Source: Sphingomonas sp. (GTDB taxonomy: Bacteria > Pseudomonadota > Alphaproteobacteria > Sphingomonadales > Sphingomonadaceae). From it: a DNA stretch of 64,000 bases. Under the pieces are notes generated by a model. The model saw nothing but the letters and a program-made list of their open reading frames with translations. It made no database searches and was not told the origin of the DNA. This document shows, piece after piece, positions 24,476 to 34,580 of the stretch; the stretch's first letter is position 1, and every line of letters begins with the position of its first letter. Location of the stretch: the NCBI RefSeq assembly GCF_024508665.1, contig NZ_JANINP010000003.1, positions 344,367-408,366 of the forward strand. The letters are read 5' to 3'. The position numbers and the translations under genes are program-made.

Positions 24476-25117
24476 CTAGCGCAGGCCCAACCGCTTGTGC
24501 GCCTGAAGCGTCAGGCGCCAGCGCGGGCGCGCCATGACCAGGGCGATTGCCTCGGCCTCGCTCCCGGCATTGCCTTCGGCCGATCCAGTGTCGAGCGGTT
24601 GCGCGAGCAGATGGGCGAAATCCCAGGATTCCAGCGCATCAAGGTTGGTACCCGGCTGGGGCCAGACCAGTTTCAGCTCGTCGCCCGATCGCTGAACAAC
24701 CTCGCTGCCAGCCTTGGGGCTGATACAGACCCAATCTATTCCGGGATGCACGGCAAGCGTACCGTTGCTTTCGATCGCGATGGTGAAGCCGGACGCGTGC
24801 AGCGCGTCGACCAGCGCGTCATCTACCTGCAGCATCGGCTCACCACCCGTGAGCACGCAGAATCGCTCCTCGCGCCCCTCGCCCCAGAAACTCGCCGCGG
24901 CCGCGGCAAGGGAGGCCGCATCGGCGAAGCGCCCGCCGCCTTCGCCATCGGTGCCGACGAAATCGGTGTCGCAGAAACGGCAGATCGCGGCCGCGCGATC
25001 CTGTTCGCGCCCCGACCATAGATTGCATCCGGCGAAGCGAATGAACACGGCGCGGCGCCCCGCATTCACGCCCTCTCCCTGGAGCGTGAGGAACATTTCC
25101 TTGACCGCGTAGCTCAT
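24476..25117 (-). CDS. queE: 7-carboxy-7-deazaguanine synthase
   Basis: A 213-residue radical-SAM enzyme making CDG, the second committed step to preQ0 and queuosine. Its cluster motif is C-x14-C-x2-C (AGCNLWSGREQDRAAAICRFCDTDF), the longer insert variant of one QueE clade. Other marks are MFLTLQGEGVNAGRRAVFIRF, VLTGGEPMLQ and CISPKAG. ATG 25117 opens the family sequence. It follows queC directly, with the stop and start two bases apart. Confidence 0.94.
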   Translation of the reverse strand: MSYAVKEMFLTLQGEGVNAGRRAVFIRFAGCNLWSGREQDRAAAICRFCDTDFVGTDGEGGGRFADAASLAAAAASFWGEGREERFCVLTGGEPMLQVDDALVDALHASGFTIAIESNGTLAVHPGIDWVCISPKAGSEVVQRSGDELKLVWPQPGTNLDALESWDFAHLLAQPLDTGSAEGNAGSEAEAIALVMARPRWRLTLQAHKRLGLR

Positions 25118-25119
25118 CG

Positions 25120-25803
25120 TCAGGCGGCGTAGCGCGTCGGGTCGGGAATACCGGCTTCCTCGAAACCCTTGGAGCGCAAGCGGCAGCTGTCGCACAGGCC
25201 GCAATGCACACCGCCAGGCGCGGGATCGTAGCACGACCAGCTCATACCGAGATCGAGTCCGAGCCGCGTACCTTCGCGAACGATATCCGCCTTGCTCATG
25301 TGCTGTAGCGGCGCGTGGACGCGGAAACGGTCGCCCTCCACCCCTGCCTTGGTCGCGAGCGCCGCCATGTCCTCGAAGGCGGCGACGAATTCCGGGCGGC
25401 AATCGGGATAGCCCGAATAATCGAGCGCGTTGACGCCGATCACCATGTCGCGCGCGCCCGCTGCCTCGGCCCACCCGAGCGAAAGGCTGAGGAAGATGGT
25501 GTTGCGGGCGGGCACATAAGTGATGGGAATGTCGGCGCCGACACCTTGCTTGGGAACGTCGATCTCCGCGGTCAGCGCCGAACCGCCGAACGCGCGCAGG
25601 TCGAGGGGCAGCACGACATGGCGTTCGGCGCCCAAGGTCGTCGCGATGCGGCGGGCCGCCGCCAGCTCGATCTGATGACGCTGATTATAATCGATCGAGA
25701 GCGCGAGCAGGCGATATCCCGCCGCCTTCATCGAGGCCGCGGCGACCATTGAATCGAGGCCGCCCGAGATCAGCGCGACCGCCAAAGGCGATGTGTTTTC
25801 CAT
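25120..25803 (-). CDS. queC: 7-cyano-7-deazaguanine synthase
   Basis: A 227-residue enzyme converting CDG to preQ0 with ATP and ammonia. The PP-loop SGGLDSM lies at residues 13-19, and the C-terminal zinc site is in [36 protein letters not shown] and [16 protein letters not shown] are family segments. It is the first gene of queC-queE. The putative sRNA ends about 70 bases upstream of its start. Confidence 0.95.
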   Translation of the reverse strand: MENTSPLAVALISGGLDSMVAAASMKAAGYRLLALSIDYNQRHQIELAAARRIATTLGAERHVVLPLDLRAFGGSALTAEIDVPKQGVGADIPITYVPARNTIFLSLSLGWAEAAGARDMVIGVNALDYSGYPDCRPEFVAAFEDMAALATKAGVEGDRFRVHAPLQHMSKADIVREGTRLGLDLGMSWSCYDPAPGGVHCGLCDSCRLRSKGFEEAGIPDPTRYAA

Positions 25804-25873
25804 AATCGGGCGGGAGCTAGGAGGTTAGGGTCTCTCCCGCAAGCGGAAGAGGGGCGGACGAGGGTGCAGACGT

Positions 25874-25960
25874 AAAAGAAGAGGGCCGCCTTGCGGCGGC
25901 CCAGTCTGGACGCTTCCAGCGTCTTTCAGGGAGGAAAGCGTGCCCGAAGAGCACCTCTCC
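25874..25960 (-). ncRNA. Putative sRNA with UCCUCCCUGAA core (copy A)
   Basis: Read on the minus strand, a hairpin with a UUCG-type loop (GUGCUCUUCGGGCAC) is followed by the core UCCUCCCUGAA and a short GACGCUGGAAGCGUC hairpin. A strong terminator follows: GGGCCGCC, loop, GGCGGCCC, then UCUUCUUUU. The core and layout recur at 55.6-55.7 kb with different flanking genes. The CUCC-rich core could pair with Shine-Dalgarno sequences, as in alphaproteobacterial CCUCCUCCC-type sRNAs. It begins about 30 bases after the stop of the DUF3617-like gene, so it may be 3'UTR-derived. Ends are approximate. Confidence 0.6.
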
Positions 25961-25989
25961 GCTATAGAGCAGGGACCCTAAACGCGGGC

Positions 25990-26406
25990 TTAACGGACCG
26001 GAGGCAGCGCGCACGCACCCGTACGCCGCCCCTCGTAGACCACGTCGAACGGCTGCCCCGAGGGATCGATGCCCTGGGTATCGAGGCGAATCAGGGAGGG
26101 GTTTTCCAGCGTGATCGTGGTGCGGCCGTAGCCACGGCCCTGACAGGTGTAATGGATCGTGACGTGATCGGGCGCATCGTCGATGGTGAAGCGCGTGCAT
26201 TGCACCGCCGGGTGGAACAGCTGCACCATCTGCAAGGGATTGTGCATGCAGATCTGACGCGGCGTGTCAGCCCGGCCGATCTCGTGCAATTGCCATTGCC
26301 CCAAGGTCAACCGATCGAGCGCAGCCGGCCCCGCCGCTACCGCGACACCGGCGCCCAGCCCCGCCATAGCCGCAAACGCGGCCAAGATGATGGTCCCCTT
26401 CCCCAT
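25990..26406 (-). CDS. DUF3617-like exported protein
   Basis: A 138-residue protein with an N-terminal signal (TIILAAFAAMAGLGAGVAVAAG). The mature domain GQWQLHEIGRADTPRQICM...CTRFTIDDAPDHVTIHYTCQGRGYGRTTITLENP resembles DUF3617 proteins, with four Cys arranged as in that family. ATG 26406 is chosen because AGGAG lies five bases upstream; longer frames start without a site and carry unrelated Arg-rich sequence. The function of the family is unknown. The putative sRNA lies directly downstream. Confidence 0.68.
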   Translation of the reverse strand: MGKGTIILAAFAAMAGLGAGVAVAAGPAALDRLTLGQWQLHEIGRADTPRQICMHNPLQMVQLFHPAVQCTRFTIDDAPDHVTIHYTCQGRGYGRTTITLENPSLIRLDTQGIDPSGQPFDVVYEGRRTGACALPPVR

Positions 26407-26455
26407 GCCCACTCCTGTGCCATTCAAATGTGGCGATGGACGGGCAGTGTTACAA

Positions 26456-27364
26456 CTACAGGGCGGCGGATTCCGCCGGCACCGGAAACGACTTCGCGCA
26501 AAATGCGCAATCGACATGGATCATGCCGTGCTCGTCGGCCATCTCGCGCCGATCTTCGGTCGTGAACTTCGCGAGCACGCCCGCGATATAGGCGGCGTCG
26601 CAACGGCATCCCTTACGGAAATCCGACCGCGTCTGGACGCGCACTTCCTCTTCTTCATTGAACAGGCGCCAGATGAGGGTTTCCAACGGGATCGCGGCGT
26701 CGGTGAGTTCATCGGCCCCCATCGTCCGCCCCAGGATTGCAACATGCTCCCACTCGGGATGGTCGTGCCGTACATGCAGCCGCTCGCGTCCGATCTCACC
26801 TTCCGGCAAATGCTGGAGCAGCAGCCCGCCGGCGACGTGACGGCCGGCATTGTCGCGCGTCACGCCGAAACCGATCAGCGTCGGGATCTGTTCCGACTGG
26901 GCGAAATAGCTTTCCGCGGCTTCGGCCAGCGTTTCGCCGTCGAGCGGCACGATGCCCTGATAGCGTTCGCCGGTTTCCGCCAGATCGAAAGTGATCGCCA
27001 GATATCCCTCGCCGAACAAGGCGAACAACGTCGGGTCTTCCGGCGCCTCGGCCAGGCGGTCGGCATCGTATTGGACATAGCCACGCAAGTCGCCGCCGCG
27101 ATAATCGCATACCAACAGCTTCACTACGCCGGCCTGCGTCTGCGCCTGGATGGTCAGTTGTCCCGATGGATCCTTGAGCGTCGAGCCGATCAATGCTGTC
27201 AGGGTCAGCGCCTCGGCGAGCAACCGTTCGATCGCCGGCGGATAGGCATGCGCGGCAAGGATTTCGTCGAGCACCGGTCCCAGGCGCACCAATCGGCCGC
27301 GCGCATGGCGGGCAGGAATAGTGAAGCCGATCGTCTGGTCGAGGTCGGTAACGTCTGCGGTCAT
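26456..27364 (-). CDS. hslO: Redox-regulated chaperone Hsp33
   Basis: A 302-residue holdase activated by oxidation. The N-terminal domain is recognisable (ALTLTALIGSTLKDPSGQLTIQAQT, GGDLRGYVQYD). The C-terminal zinc switch has the four Cys as CRCD and CAFC. They hold zinc in the reduced form and make disulfides on oxidative unfolding. It lies downstream of argF on the same strand, separated by an intergenic palindrome. Confidence 0.93.
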   Translation of the reverse strand: MTADVTDLDQTIGFTIPARHARGRLVRLGPVLDEILAAHAYPPAIERLLAEALTLTALIGSTLKDPSGQLTIQAQTQAGVVKLLVCDYRGGDLRGYVQYDADRLAEAPEDPTLFALFGEGYLAITFDLAETGERYQGIVPLDGETLAEAAESYFAQSEQIPTLIGFGVTRDNAGRHVAGGLLLQHLPEGEIGRERLHVRHDHPEWEHVAILGRTMGADELTDAAIPLETLIWRLFNEEEEVRVQTRSDFRKGCRCDAAYIAGVLAKFTTEDRREMADEHGMIHVDCAFCAKSFPVPAESAAL

Positions 27365-27372
27365 AACAGTCC

Positions 27373-27458
27373 TTCGTCACCCCGGCGAAAGCTGGGGTCT
27401 CTGGCGTTCAGCGCTGCGCCAAATTGCATGAGATGCCGGCGTGCGCCGGCGTGACGAA
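27373..27458. repeat. Intergenic palindrome between argF and hslO
   Basis: The outer arms begin TTCGTCACCCCGGCG and end with its complement at one mismatch; an inner CCCCGGCGAAAGCTGGGG hairpin is included. It fits a REP-like dispersed intergenic element. It lies between the argF stop and the hslO start and may process or stabilise the shared transcript. Confidence 0.6.
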
Positions 27459-27481
27459 TGTGGGGAGAGCGTCGCCCACGA

Positions 27482-28399
27482 TCAACCGATCTGCCCGAAG
27501 CACCAGCGCAGGATCGATTTCTGCGCGTGCAGCCGGTTCTCCGCTTCGGGCCAGATCAGCGATTGCGGCCCGTCGAGCACCTCGGCGGTCACTTCCTCGC
27601 CACGATGCGCGGGCAGGCAGTGAAGGAATTTCGCTCCCGGCTTCGCGCCCGCCATCAACTCGCCGGTGACCTGGAAAGGCATCATCGCCGCGAGCTTGGT
27701 GTCGGCATGCTCCTGTCCCATCGAGATCCAGGTGTCGGTAACGACGATATCGGCGCCTTCCACCGCTTCACGCGCTGTTCCCACCACCCTGGCACGCCCG
27801 TTCGCCAGAGCGACCTCCGCTTCGGACGGCTGAAAGCCTTGCGGGCAGGCCGCGACCACATCGAACTGCATCAGCCCGGCCGCCTCCATCATCGAGGTCA
27901 ACACGTTGTTGCCGTCACCCAGCCACGCGACCTTGAGCCCCGGCAGCGAATAGCCGGCCTCGATCACCGTCTGCAGGTCGGCGATGATCTGGCAGGGATG
28001 CGAATAGTCGGTCAGGCCGTTGATCACCGGCACGCTGGCATAGGCCGCGAGTTCCTCGACCTTGGCGTGGTCGTCGGTCCGGATCATGATCGCGTCGACA
28101 TAGCCCGACAGGATGCGCGCGGTGTCGGCGACGGTCTCGCCACGGCCAAGCTGCATCTGGCCGGCATCCGTGACGATGCTGGTGCCGCCCAATTGGCGGA
28201 TCGCCATGTCGAAGCTGAAGCGGGTGCGGGTCGAGTTCTTCTCGAACACCATCGCCAGCACATGGCCGGCGAGCGGGGCGTCGGCATCGACCTTGCCCCT
28301 GGGCCAGCCAGCCCGCGCCGCCTTGCGGTCGAGCGCATCCGCAAGGATTGCCGCGACGCCGCCCGGACCGGCATCGGCGAGGTTGAGAAAGTGCCGCAA
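27482..28399 (-). CDS. argF: Ornithine carbamoyltransferase
   Basis: A 305-residue enzyme making citrulline from ornithine and carbamoyl phosphate. It has the carbamoyl-phosphate motif STRTRFSFD, the HPCQIIADL motif, and [12 protein letters not shown] with the catalytic Cys. The start is TTG at 28399, giving the family N-terminus [15 protein letters not shown] lies eight bases upstream and is the outer end of an intergenic palindrome. It follows argD, the usual arginine-biosynthesis pairing in alphaproteobacteria. Confidence 0.95.
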   Translation of the reverse strand: MRHFLNLADAGPGGVAAILADALDRKAARAGWPRGKVDADAPLAGHVLAMVFEKNSTRTRFSFDMAIRQLGGTSIVTDAGQMQLGRGETVADTARILSGYVDAIMIRTDDHAKVEELAAYASVPVINGLTDYSHPCQIIADLQTVIEAGYSLPGLKVAWLGDGNNVLTSMMEAAGLMQFDVVAACPQGFQPSEAEVALANGRARVVGTAREAVEGADIVVTDTWISMGQEHADTKLAAMMPFQVTGELMAGAKPGAKFLHCLPAHRGEEVTAEVLDGPQSLIWPEAENRLHAQKSILRWCFGQIG

Positions 28400-28403
28400 C
28401 TAA

Positions 28404-28545
28404 AATTCCTCCCCGGCACGGGGTGGGGGACCGCTCGCGTAGCGAGTGGTGGAGGGGCCCCTCCACCCGATCATCGCTTGAGGCGAGCCCCCTCCACCAA
28501 GCCGCTGCGCGTCTTGGTCTCCCTCTCCGTAAACGGGGAGGATCT
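28404..28545. repeat. Intergenic palindromic element, copy 1 (argD-argF)
   Basis: About 142 bases fill the argD-argF gap. The end nearest argF reads AATTCCTCCCCGGCACGGGG, also present at the metZ end of the 39.3 kb element. The far end reads ACGGGGAGGAT. Internal inverted arms (GGTGGAGGGG with CCCCTCCACC) add a second hairpin. The argF Shine-Dalgarno is part of this element. Confidence 0.8.
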
Positions 28546-28557
28546 GATTTATAGCTC

Positions 28558-29757
28558 TCACGCCGCCTGCGTAGCGGCGGCGTAGGTCCGCGCGCCCTCG
28601 CTCAGCCGCTCGATGCATTCGGCGATGTGGCTTTCCTCGATCACCAGAGGCGGCAGGACGCGGAACACGTTCTCGCCCGCAGCGACCGTCAGCAGCCCAT
28701 GATTGTCGCGCAGATGTGCGACGAAGTCGCGGCTGACCGCCGGCTCCTTCATCTTGATGCCGAGCATCAGGCCTTTGCCACGGATTTCCTCGAACAGGGT
28801 ATCGTGGTTCGGGATAAGCTGCTCGAACGCCGCGCGCAGGCGGTCGCCCATCGCGGTGACGTGATCAAGGAAGCCAGGCTCGAGCATCACGTCGAGCACT
28901 GCCTGGCCCGCCGCCATCGCCAGCGGGTTGCCGCCATAGGTCGATCCGTGGGTGCCGATCACCATGCCCTTCGCCGCTTCCTCGGTCGCGAGGCAGGCGC
29001 CGAGCGGGAAGCCGTTCCCGATACCTTTGGCCACCGTCATGATGTCGGGCGTGATGCCGTAATGCTCGTAGGCCCACATCTTGCCGGTCCGGCCATAACC
29101 GCACTGGATCTCGTCGAGGATGAGCAGCAAGCCATGCTCGTCGCAGGCCTTGCGCAGGCCCTGGATGAATTCGGGCGTGCCCGCGGTCATGCCGCCCTCG
29201 CCCTGCACGGTCTCGACCAGGAAACCAGCGGTCTCGTCGTCGATCAGAGCCAATGCGCCTTCGAGATCGTTGAACCTGGCATAGTTGAAGCCCGGCAGCA
29301 GCGGCTCGAACCCATCGCGCATCTTGGGCTGGTCGGTGGCGCTGATTGCGCCGAGCGAGCGGCCGTGGAACGCGTTCTTGAACGTGATGAGCTTGTAGCG
29401 TTCGGGATTACCGTTGACGTCATGATAGCGGCGCGCGGTCTTGATCGCGCACTCGATCGCCTCGACCCCGGAATTGGTGAAGAACACCGTGTCGGCGAAG
29501 CTGTTGTCGACGATACACTGCGCCAGCGCCTCGCCTTGCGGGCTGCCATAGAGGTTCGACACGTGCATCAGGGTCGCAACCTGATCCTGCACCGCCTTGA
29601 TGAAATGCTCGTTGCTATGGCCCAGCGCGTTGACCGCGATGCCGGCGGCGAAATCGAGATAGCGCTCGCCGCGTTCGCCGATCAGATAGCAGCCCTCGCC
29701 TCGGACCGGACGCACCCCGCACCGCGGATAGACGGGCATGAGCGGAGTGATGGTCAC
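28558..29757 (-). CDS. argD: Acetylornithine aminotransferase
   Basis: A 399-residue class III PLP enzyme. Signatures are YLDFAAGIAVNALGHSNEHF, the PLP-phosphate region FFTNSGVEAIECAIKTAR, LILDEIQCGYGRTG, and the PLP Lys in MTVAKGIGNGFPLGA. It interconverts N-acetylornithine and its semialdehyde in arginine synthesis. GTG 29757 is chosen because AGGAGG lies eight bases upstream. A longer in-frame start (29826) would read through a terminator-like hairpin. It is first in argD-argF. Confidence 0.94.
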   Translation of the reverse strand: MTITPLMPVYPRCGVRPVRGEGCYLIGERGERYLDFAAGIAVNALGHSNEHFIKAVQDQVATLMHVSNLYGSPQGEALAQCIVDNSFADTVFFTNSGVEAIECAIKTARRYHDVNGNPERYKLITFKNAFHGRSLGAISATDQPKMRDGFEPLLPGFNYARFNDLEGALALIDDETAGFLVETVQGEGGMTAGTPEFIQGLRKACDEHGLLLILDEIQCGYGRTGKMWAYEHYGITPDIMTVAKGIGNGFPLGACLATEEAAKGMVIGTHGSTYGGNPLAMAAGQAVLDVMLEPGFLDHVTAMGDRLRAAFEQLIPNHDTLFEEIRGKGLMLGIKMKEPAVSRDFVAHLRDNHGLLTVAAGENVFRVLPPLVIEESHIAECIERLSEGARTYAAATQAA

Positions 29758-29785
29758 GGCGATGGCCTCCTTTAATTGCAACAAA

Positions 29786-29815
29786 AGCAAAAAGGGCGGC
29801 CCATCCGGACCGCCC
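29786..29815 (-). terminator. Terminator-like hairpin in the argD leader
   Basis: On the minus strand GGGCGG-TCC-GGA-TGG-GCCGCCC forms a GC-rich stem followed by TTTTTGCTTTT, ending about 28 bases before the argD GTG. It either ends transcription from the upstream gene or acts as an attenuator. A short in-frame leader (MPAPGG start at 29826) overlaps it. Confidence 0.6.
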
Positions 29816-29991
29816 GGAGCGGGCATTTACTTGGTAGCGCCATGGAGCGTCAACACCGCCGGACCGAACAGGTCATGACGCAGGTTCGAAACGTCATGCC
29901 CAAGGCGCATGGCAAACGAAATCGCTTGCCCGTCGATCCAACCGAAGATGGCTAACCGCCAGCGGCGGCCCGAAACGGCGGCCGCTGCCGA

Positions 29992-30696
29992 TCAGTTGTT
30001 ACGCGGTTGGTAGATGCCGTCATCGGACGGCGGCATAGTGTCGTCCTGCGCGTTGGAATCGTTGGAATTCTGGTCGTCGGCCGGCGGCGCCGTTGACGCG
30101 CCATAGGCGTCGCCAGCTGGCGGAACGCGGTAGGAATCGTAATTCTCGGGCGCGGCCCGGTCGGAATCGTAGGACGGTGATGTACGATAGGGATCGTTCG
30201 CGCGGGGCGCATTGCGATAGGAATCGTCCGGGGCGGACGAATAAGACTGGTCGTCATCGTCATCAGGCGCGCGGCGAGTGCTACCGTAGCCATTCCGTGG
30301 CGTCGCGCCATAAGCGGGGGGATAGTCCGTCGATCGGCCGCGATACGCGTAATCATCGTTCGAGTCGCCGCGTGCTTCACGTAGATCACGCAACAGCGCA
30401 AAAGTGCGCCGGGTCACGTCGCGGCGCATATCGCCATCGTCGTCGCGTTGGGCACGGCGATCGAGCCGCGCCAGTTCGTCGGCTTGCTCGCGCAAATTGC
30501 TCGCCTGATCGTCGGAAATCTCGCCACGGCGCTGGGCGGAATCGATCATCGAGCGGATCTGATTCGGCCGCGGCACTGCGTTGCGGACATAGCCGTTGCC
30601 GTAATTGCCGGAATAATCAGGATCATAGGATTGCGCCGTCGCAGGCGCCACGCTCAGGGCGGCGAGGCTCGCCGCCGATATCAGCAGAATGCGCAT
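29992..30696 (-). CDS. Exported Asp/Tyr/Ser-rich protein
   Basis: A 234-residue protein with a signal peptide ending ATAQ. The first third is helical with charged heptad-like sequence (IRSMIDSAQRRGEISDDQASNLREQADELARLDRRAQRDDDGDMRRD). The rest is low-complexity Asp, Tyr, Ser, Pro with DSYR-type repeats. No named family is recognised. Its composition resembles the two Tyr-rich lipoproteins elsewhere in the window, but no EcfG-type promoter is seen upstream. A G/C hairpin follows its stop at about 29961-29986. Confidence 0.65.
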   Translation of the reverse strand: MRILLISAASLAALSVAPATAQSYDPDYSGNYGNGYVRNAVPRPNQIRSMIDSAQRRGEISDDQASNLREQADELARLDRRAQRDDDGDMRRDVTRRTFALLRDLREARGDSNDDYAYRGRSTDYPPAYGATPRNGYGSTRRAPDDDDDQSYSSAPDDSYRNAPRANDPYRTSPSYDSDRAAPENYDSYRVPPAGDAYGASTAPPADDQNSNDSNAQDDTMPPSDDGIYQPRNN

Positions 30697-30818
30697 TATA
30701 CCGGAACTCCACAGGGTGGGATCATAACGCGCAATAGCGGGGCGATGTTGCGTGCAGGCTGAATGGCAAGGTCAGCCAGCGTTCAGTCAAATCCGATCGG
30801 CTGGACCCGACGACCCCC

Positions 30819-31667
30819 TCAGGATTTGATCTTCCAGCCTTTGTTGAGCAGCCAATAGCAGGTAAGCGCCAGGACGACGTCCAGACCGAACACGACCGCG
30901 CTGCCGATCAGCACCGGTGAATCGGCGGTGCCGAGGAACCCGTAGCGGAAGCCTGAAATGATATAGAAGAACGGGTTGCCGTGGCTGAACGCGCGGAACG
31001 CCGGCGCCAGGCGATCGACCGAATAGAAGGTGCCCGACAGCAGCCCCAGCGGTACGATGACGAAATTGGTCACTGCCGCGGCATGGTCGAACTTGTCCGC
31101 CCAGATCGAGGTCAGCACGCCCAGCAGCGACAGGAACGCCGCCCCCAGGAAACCGAACCAGATCACGGCCCATAAATGCTGCGGCCAGACACCGATGCCG
31201 TAAAGCGCCATCGCCGCCCAGACGATGAAGCCGACGATGAAAGCGCGGGTCATCGCTCCGCCGACCAAGGCGGCGAGCAATTCCATCGTCGATAAAGGCG
31301 GCATCAGATAATCGACGATCGTCCCCTGGATTTTGCCGACCAGCAGCGAGAAACTGGCATTGGCAAAGGCGGGGCCCATCATTCCCTGGCTGATGATCAG
31401 GCCGGGCGCGATGAAATCGCCGAACGGAATGTCGACGCCGCCGACCTGGACAGGACGTTTGGCGCCCGTCGCGACGGTGAAAACGACCAGAAACAGCAGA
31501 GTCGTGGCGGCCGGCGCCCAGATCGTTTGCAGGTGCACCTTGAAGAAACGGCGCACCTCCTTCACATAGAGGGTTCTCAGGCCACCCCAGTTCACGCTCC
31601 GGATCACCGGAACGCCGGGGGGTGCCATAACAGTGATTTTCTCACCGGGAGTGGTGGGCGCGTCCAT
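30819..31667 (-). CDS. ABC-2 type transporter permease
   Basis: About 282 residues with six membrane segments, for example TIWAPAATTLLFLVVFTVATG and AFIVGFIVWAAMALYGIG. The ABC-2 signature region is clear: FGDFIAPGLIISQGMMGPAFANASFSLLVGKIQGTIVDYLMPPLSTMELL. It would form the membrane half of an exporter, perhaps for lipid or polysaccharide. No ATPase gene lies next to it, so it must pair with a protein coded elsewhere. The start is uncertain: ATG 31667 or ATG 31628, neither with a clear Shine-Dalgarno. It is divergent from gcrA with only 67 bases between starts. Confidence 0.88.
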   Translation of the reverse strand: MDAPTTPGEKITVMAPPGVPVIRSVNWGGLRTLYVKEVRRFFKVHLQTIWAPAATTLLFLVVFTVATGAKRPVQVGGVDIPFGDFIAPGLIISQGMMGPAFANASFSLLVGKIQGTIVDYLMPPLSTMELLAALVGGAMTRAFIVGFIVWAAMALYGIGVWPQHLWAVIWFGFLGAAFLSLLGVLTSIWADKFDHAAAVTNFVIVPLGLLSGTFYSVDRLAPAFRAFSHGNPFFYIISGFRYGFLGTADSPVLIGSAVVFGLDVVLALTCYWLLNKGWKIKS

Positions 31668-31734
31668 CGGCCACGCAGGTAGGCGCTGACGCGATGCCCC
31701 GCAACCATTGCGGTGATGTTTTGGAAGGAATGTA

Positions 31735-32406
31735 ATGAGCTGGACCGACGACCGCATCGATACGCTCCGCACGATGTGGGAAAAAGGCATGACGGCGAGC
31801 CAGATCGCCGAGGCGCTGGGCGATGTCAGCCGCAACGCGGTGATCGGCAAGGCCCATCGCCTGGGCCTGCAATCGCGCCCGTCGCCGGTGAAGCCCAATG
31901 ACGACGGAGCGTCGGTTACCCCTGCCCCGGCGCCGGTCAAGAAGGCCGCGCCGCCCGTCGCCGAGGCGCCACGCCCGGCGCCGGCTCCTGCGCCGGCTCC
32001 AGCGGCACCGCCCGTCGCGGCGGCAATCCCCGCTACGCCCGCCGCCCCTGCTCCGGACGCTCCGCCCCAGCCGATCCTGCGCTCGGTCGGTCCGGGCGGC
32101 TTCGTGCGCCAGGCGCCCGGCGAGCAGCAGCCGCCGATCGCGCCCGCGCCGCCGCGCCGCCTGGTTCCCGCCAAGCCGTCGCCCGAAATCGCCGGCAAGA
32201 CCAGCCTGCTCGACCTCAACGACAAGATCTGCAAATGGCCGCTAGGCCATCCCGGCGAGCCCGATTTCCATTTCTGCGGCGAGAAGGTTAACCCCGGTTT
32301 CCCCTATTGCGTCGCGCATTGCGGCCATGCCTATCAGGCGCAGCTGCCGCGCCGCGATCGCCGCCCGCCGCCGCCGCTGCCGTTCGGCGGCCCGCGGGTT
32401 CGCTGA
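31735..32406 (+). CDS. gcrA: GcrA cell-cycle regulator
   Basis: A 223-residue protein. The N-terminal DNA-binding domain is characteristic: SWTDDRIDTLRTMWEKGMTASQIAEALGD, then SRNAVIGKAHRLGL. A Pro/Ala linker (about residues 55-150) leads to the C-terminal sigma70-binding domain with CKWPLGHPGEPDFHFCG and FPYCVAHCGHAYQ. In Caulobacter, GcrA activates transcription with sigma70 at promoters bearing CcrM-methylated GANTC sites. No GANTC site is present in its own upstream gap. A strong terminator follows. Confidence 0.96.
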   Translation: MSWTDDRIDTLRTMWEKGMTASQIAEALGDVSRNAVIGKAHRLGLQSRPSPVKPNDDGASVTPAPAPVKKAAPPVAEAPRPAPAPAPAPAAPPVAAAIPATPAAPAPDAPPQPILRSVGPGGFVRQAPGEQQPPIAPAPPRRLVPAKPSPEIAGKTSLLDLNDKICKWPLGHPGEPDFHFCGEKVNPGFPYCVAHCGHAYQAQLPRRDRRPPPPLPFGGPRVR

Positions 32407-34530
<2,124 letters not shown>

Positions 34531-34580
34531 CGGCGCTTCCGGCAAATCGGGCCGGGTTTTCTATGGAGGTGCGGTTCAAC

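Noticed and set aside
25804..25873. preQ1 riboswitch upstream of queC
   Set aside because: No C-rich stem-loop with A-rich tail pattern is visible; the conserved structure here is the sRNA terminator further upstream.
28627..29775. 382-codon plus-strand frame opposite argD
   Set aside because: The minus strand codes for a full class III aminotransferase; this frame is only its shadow.
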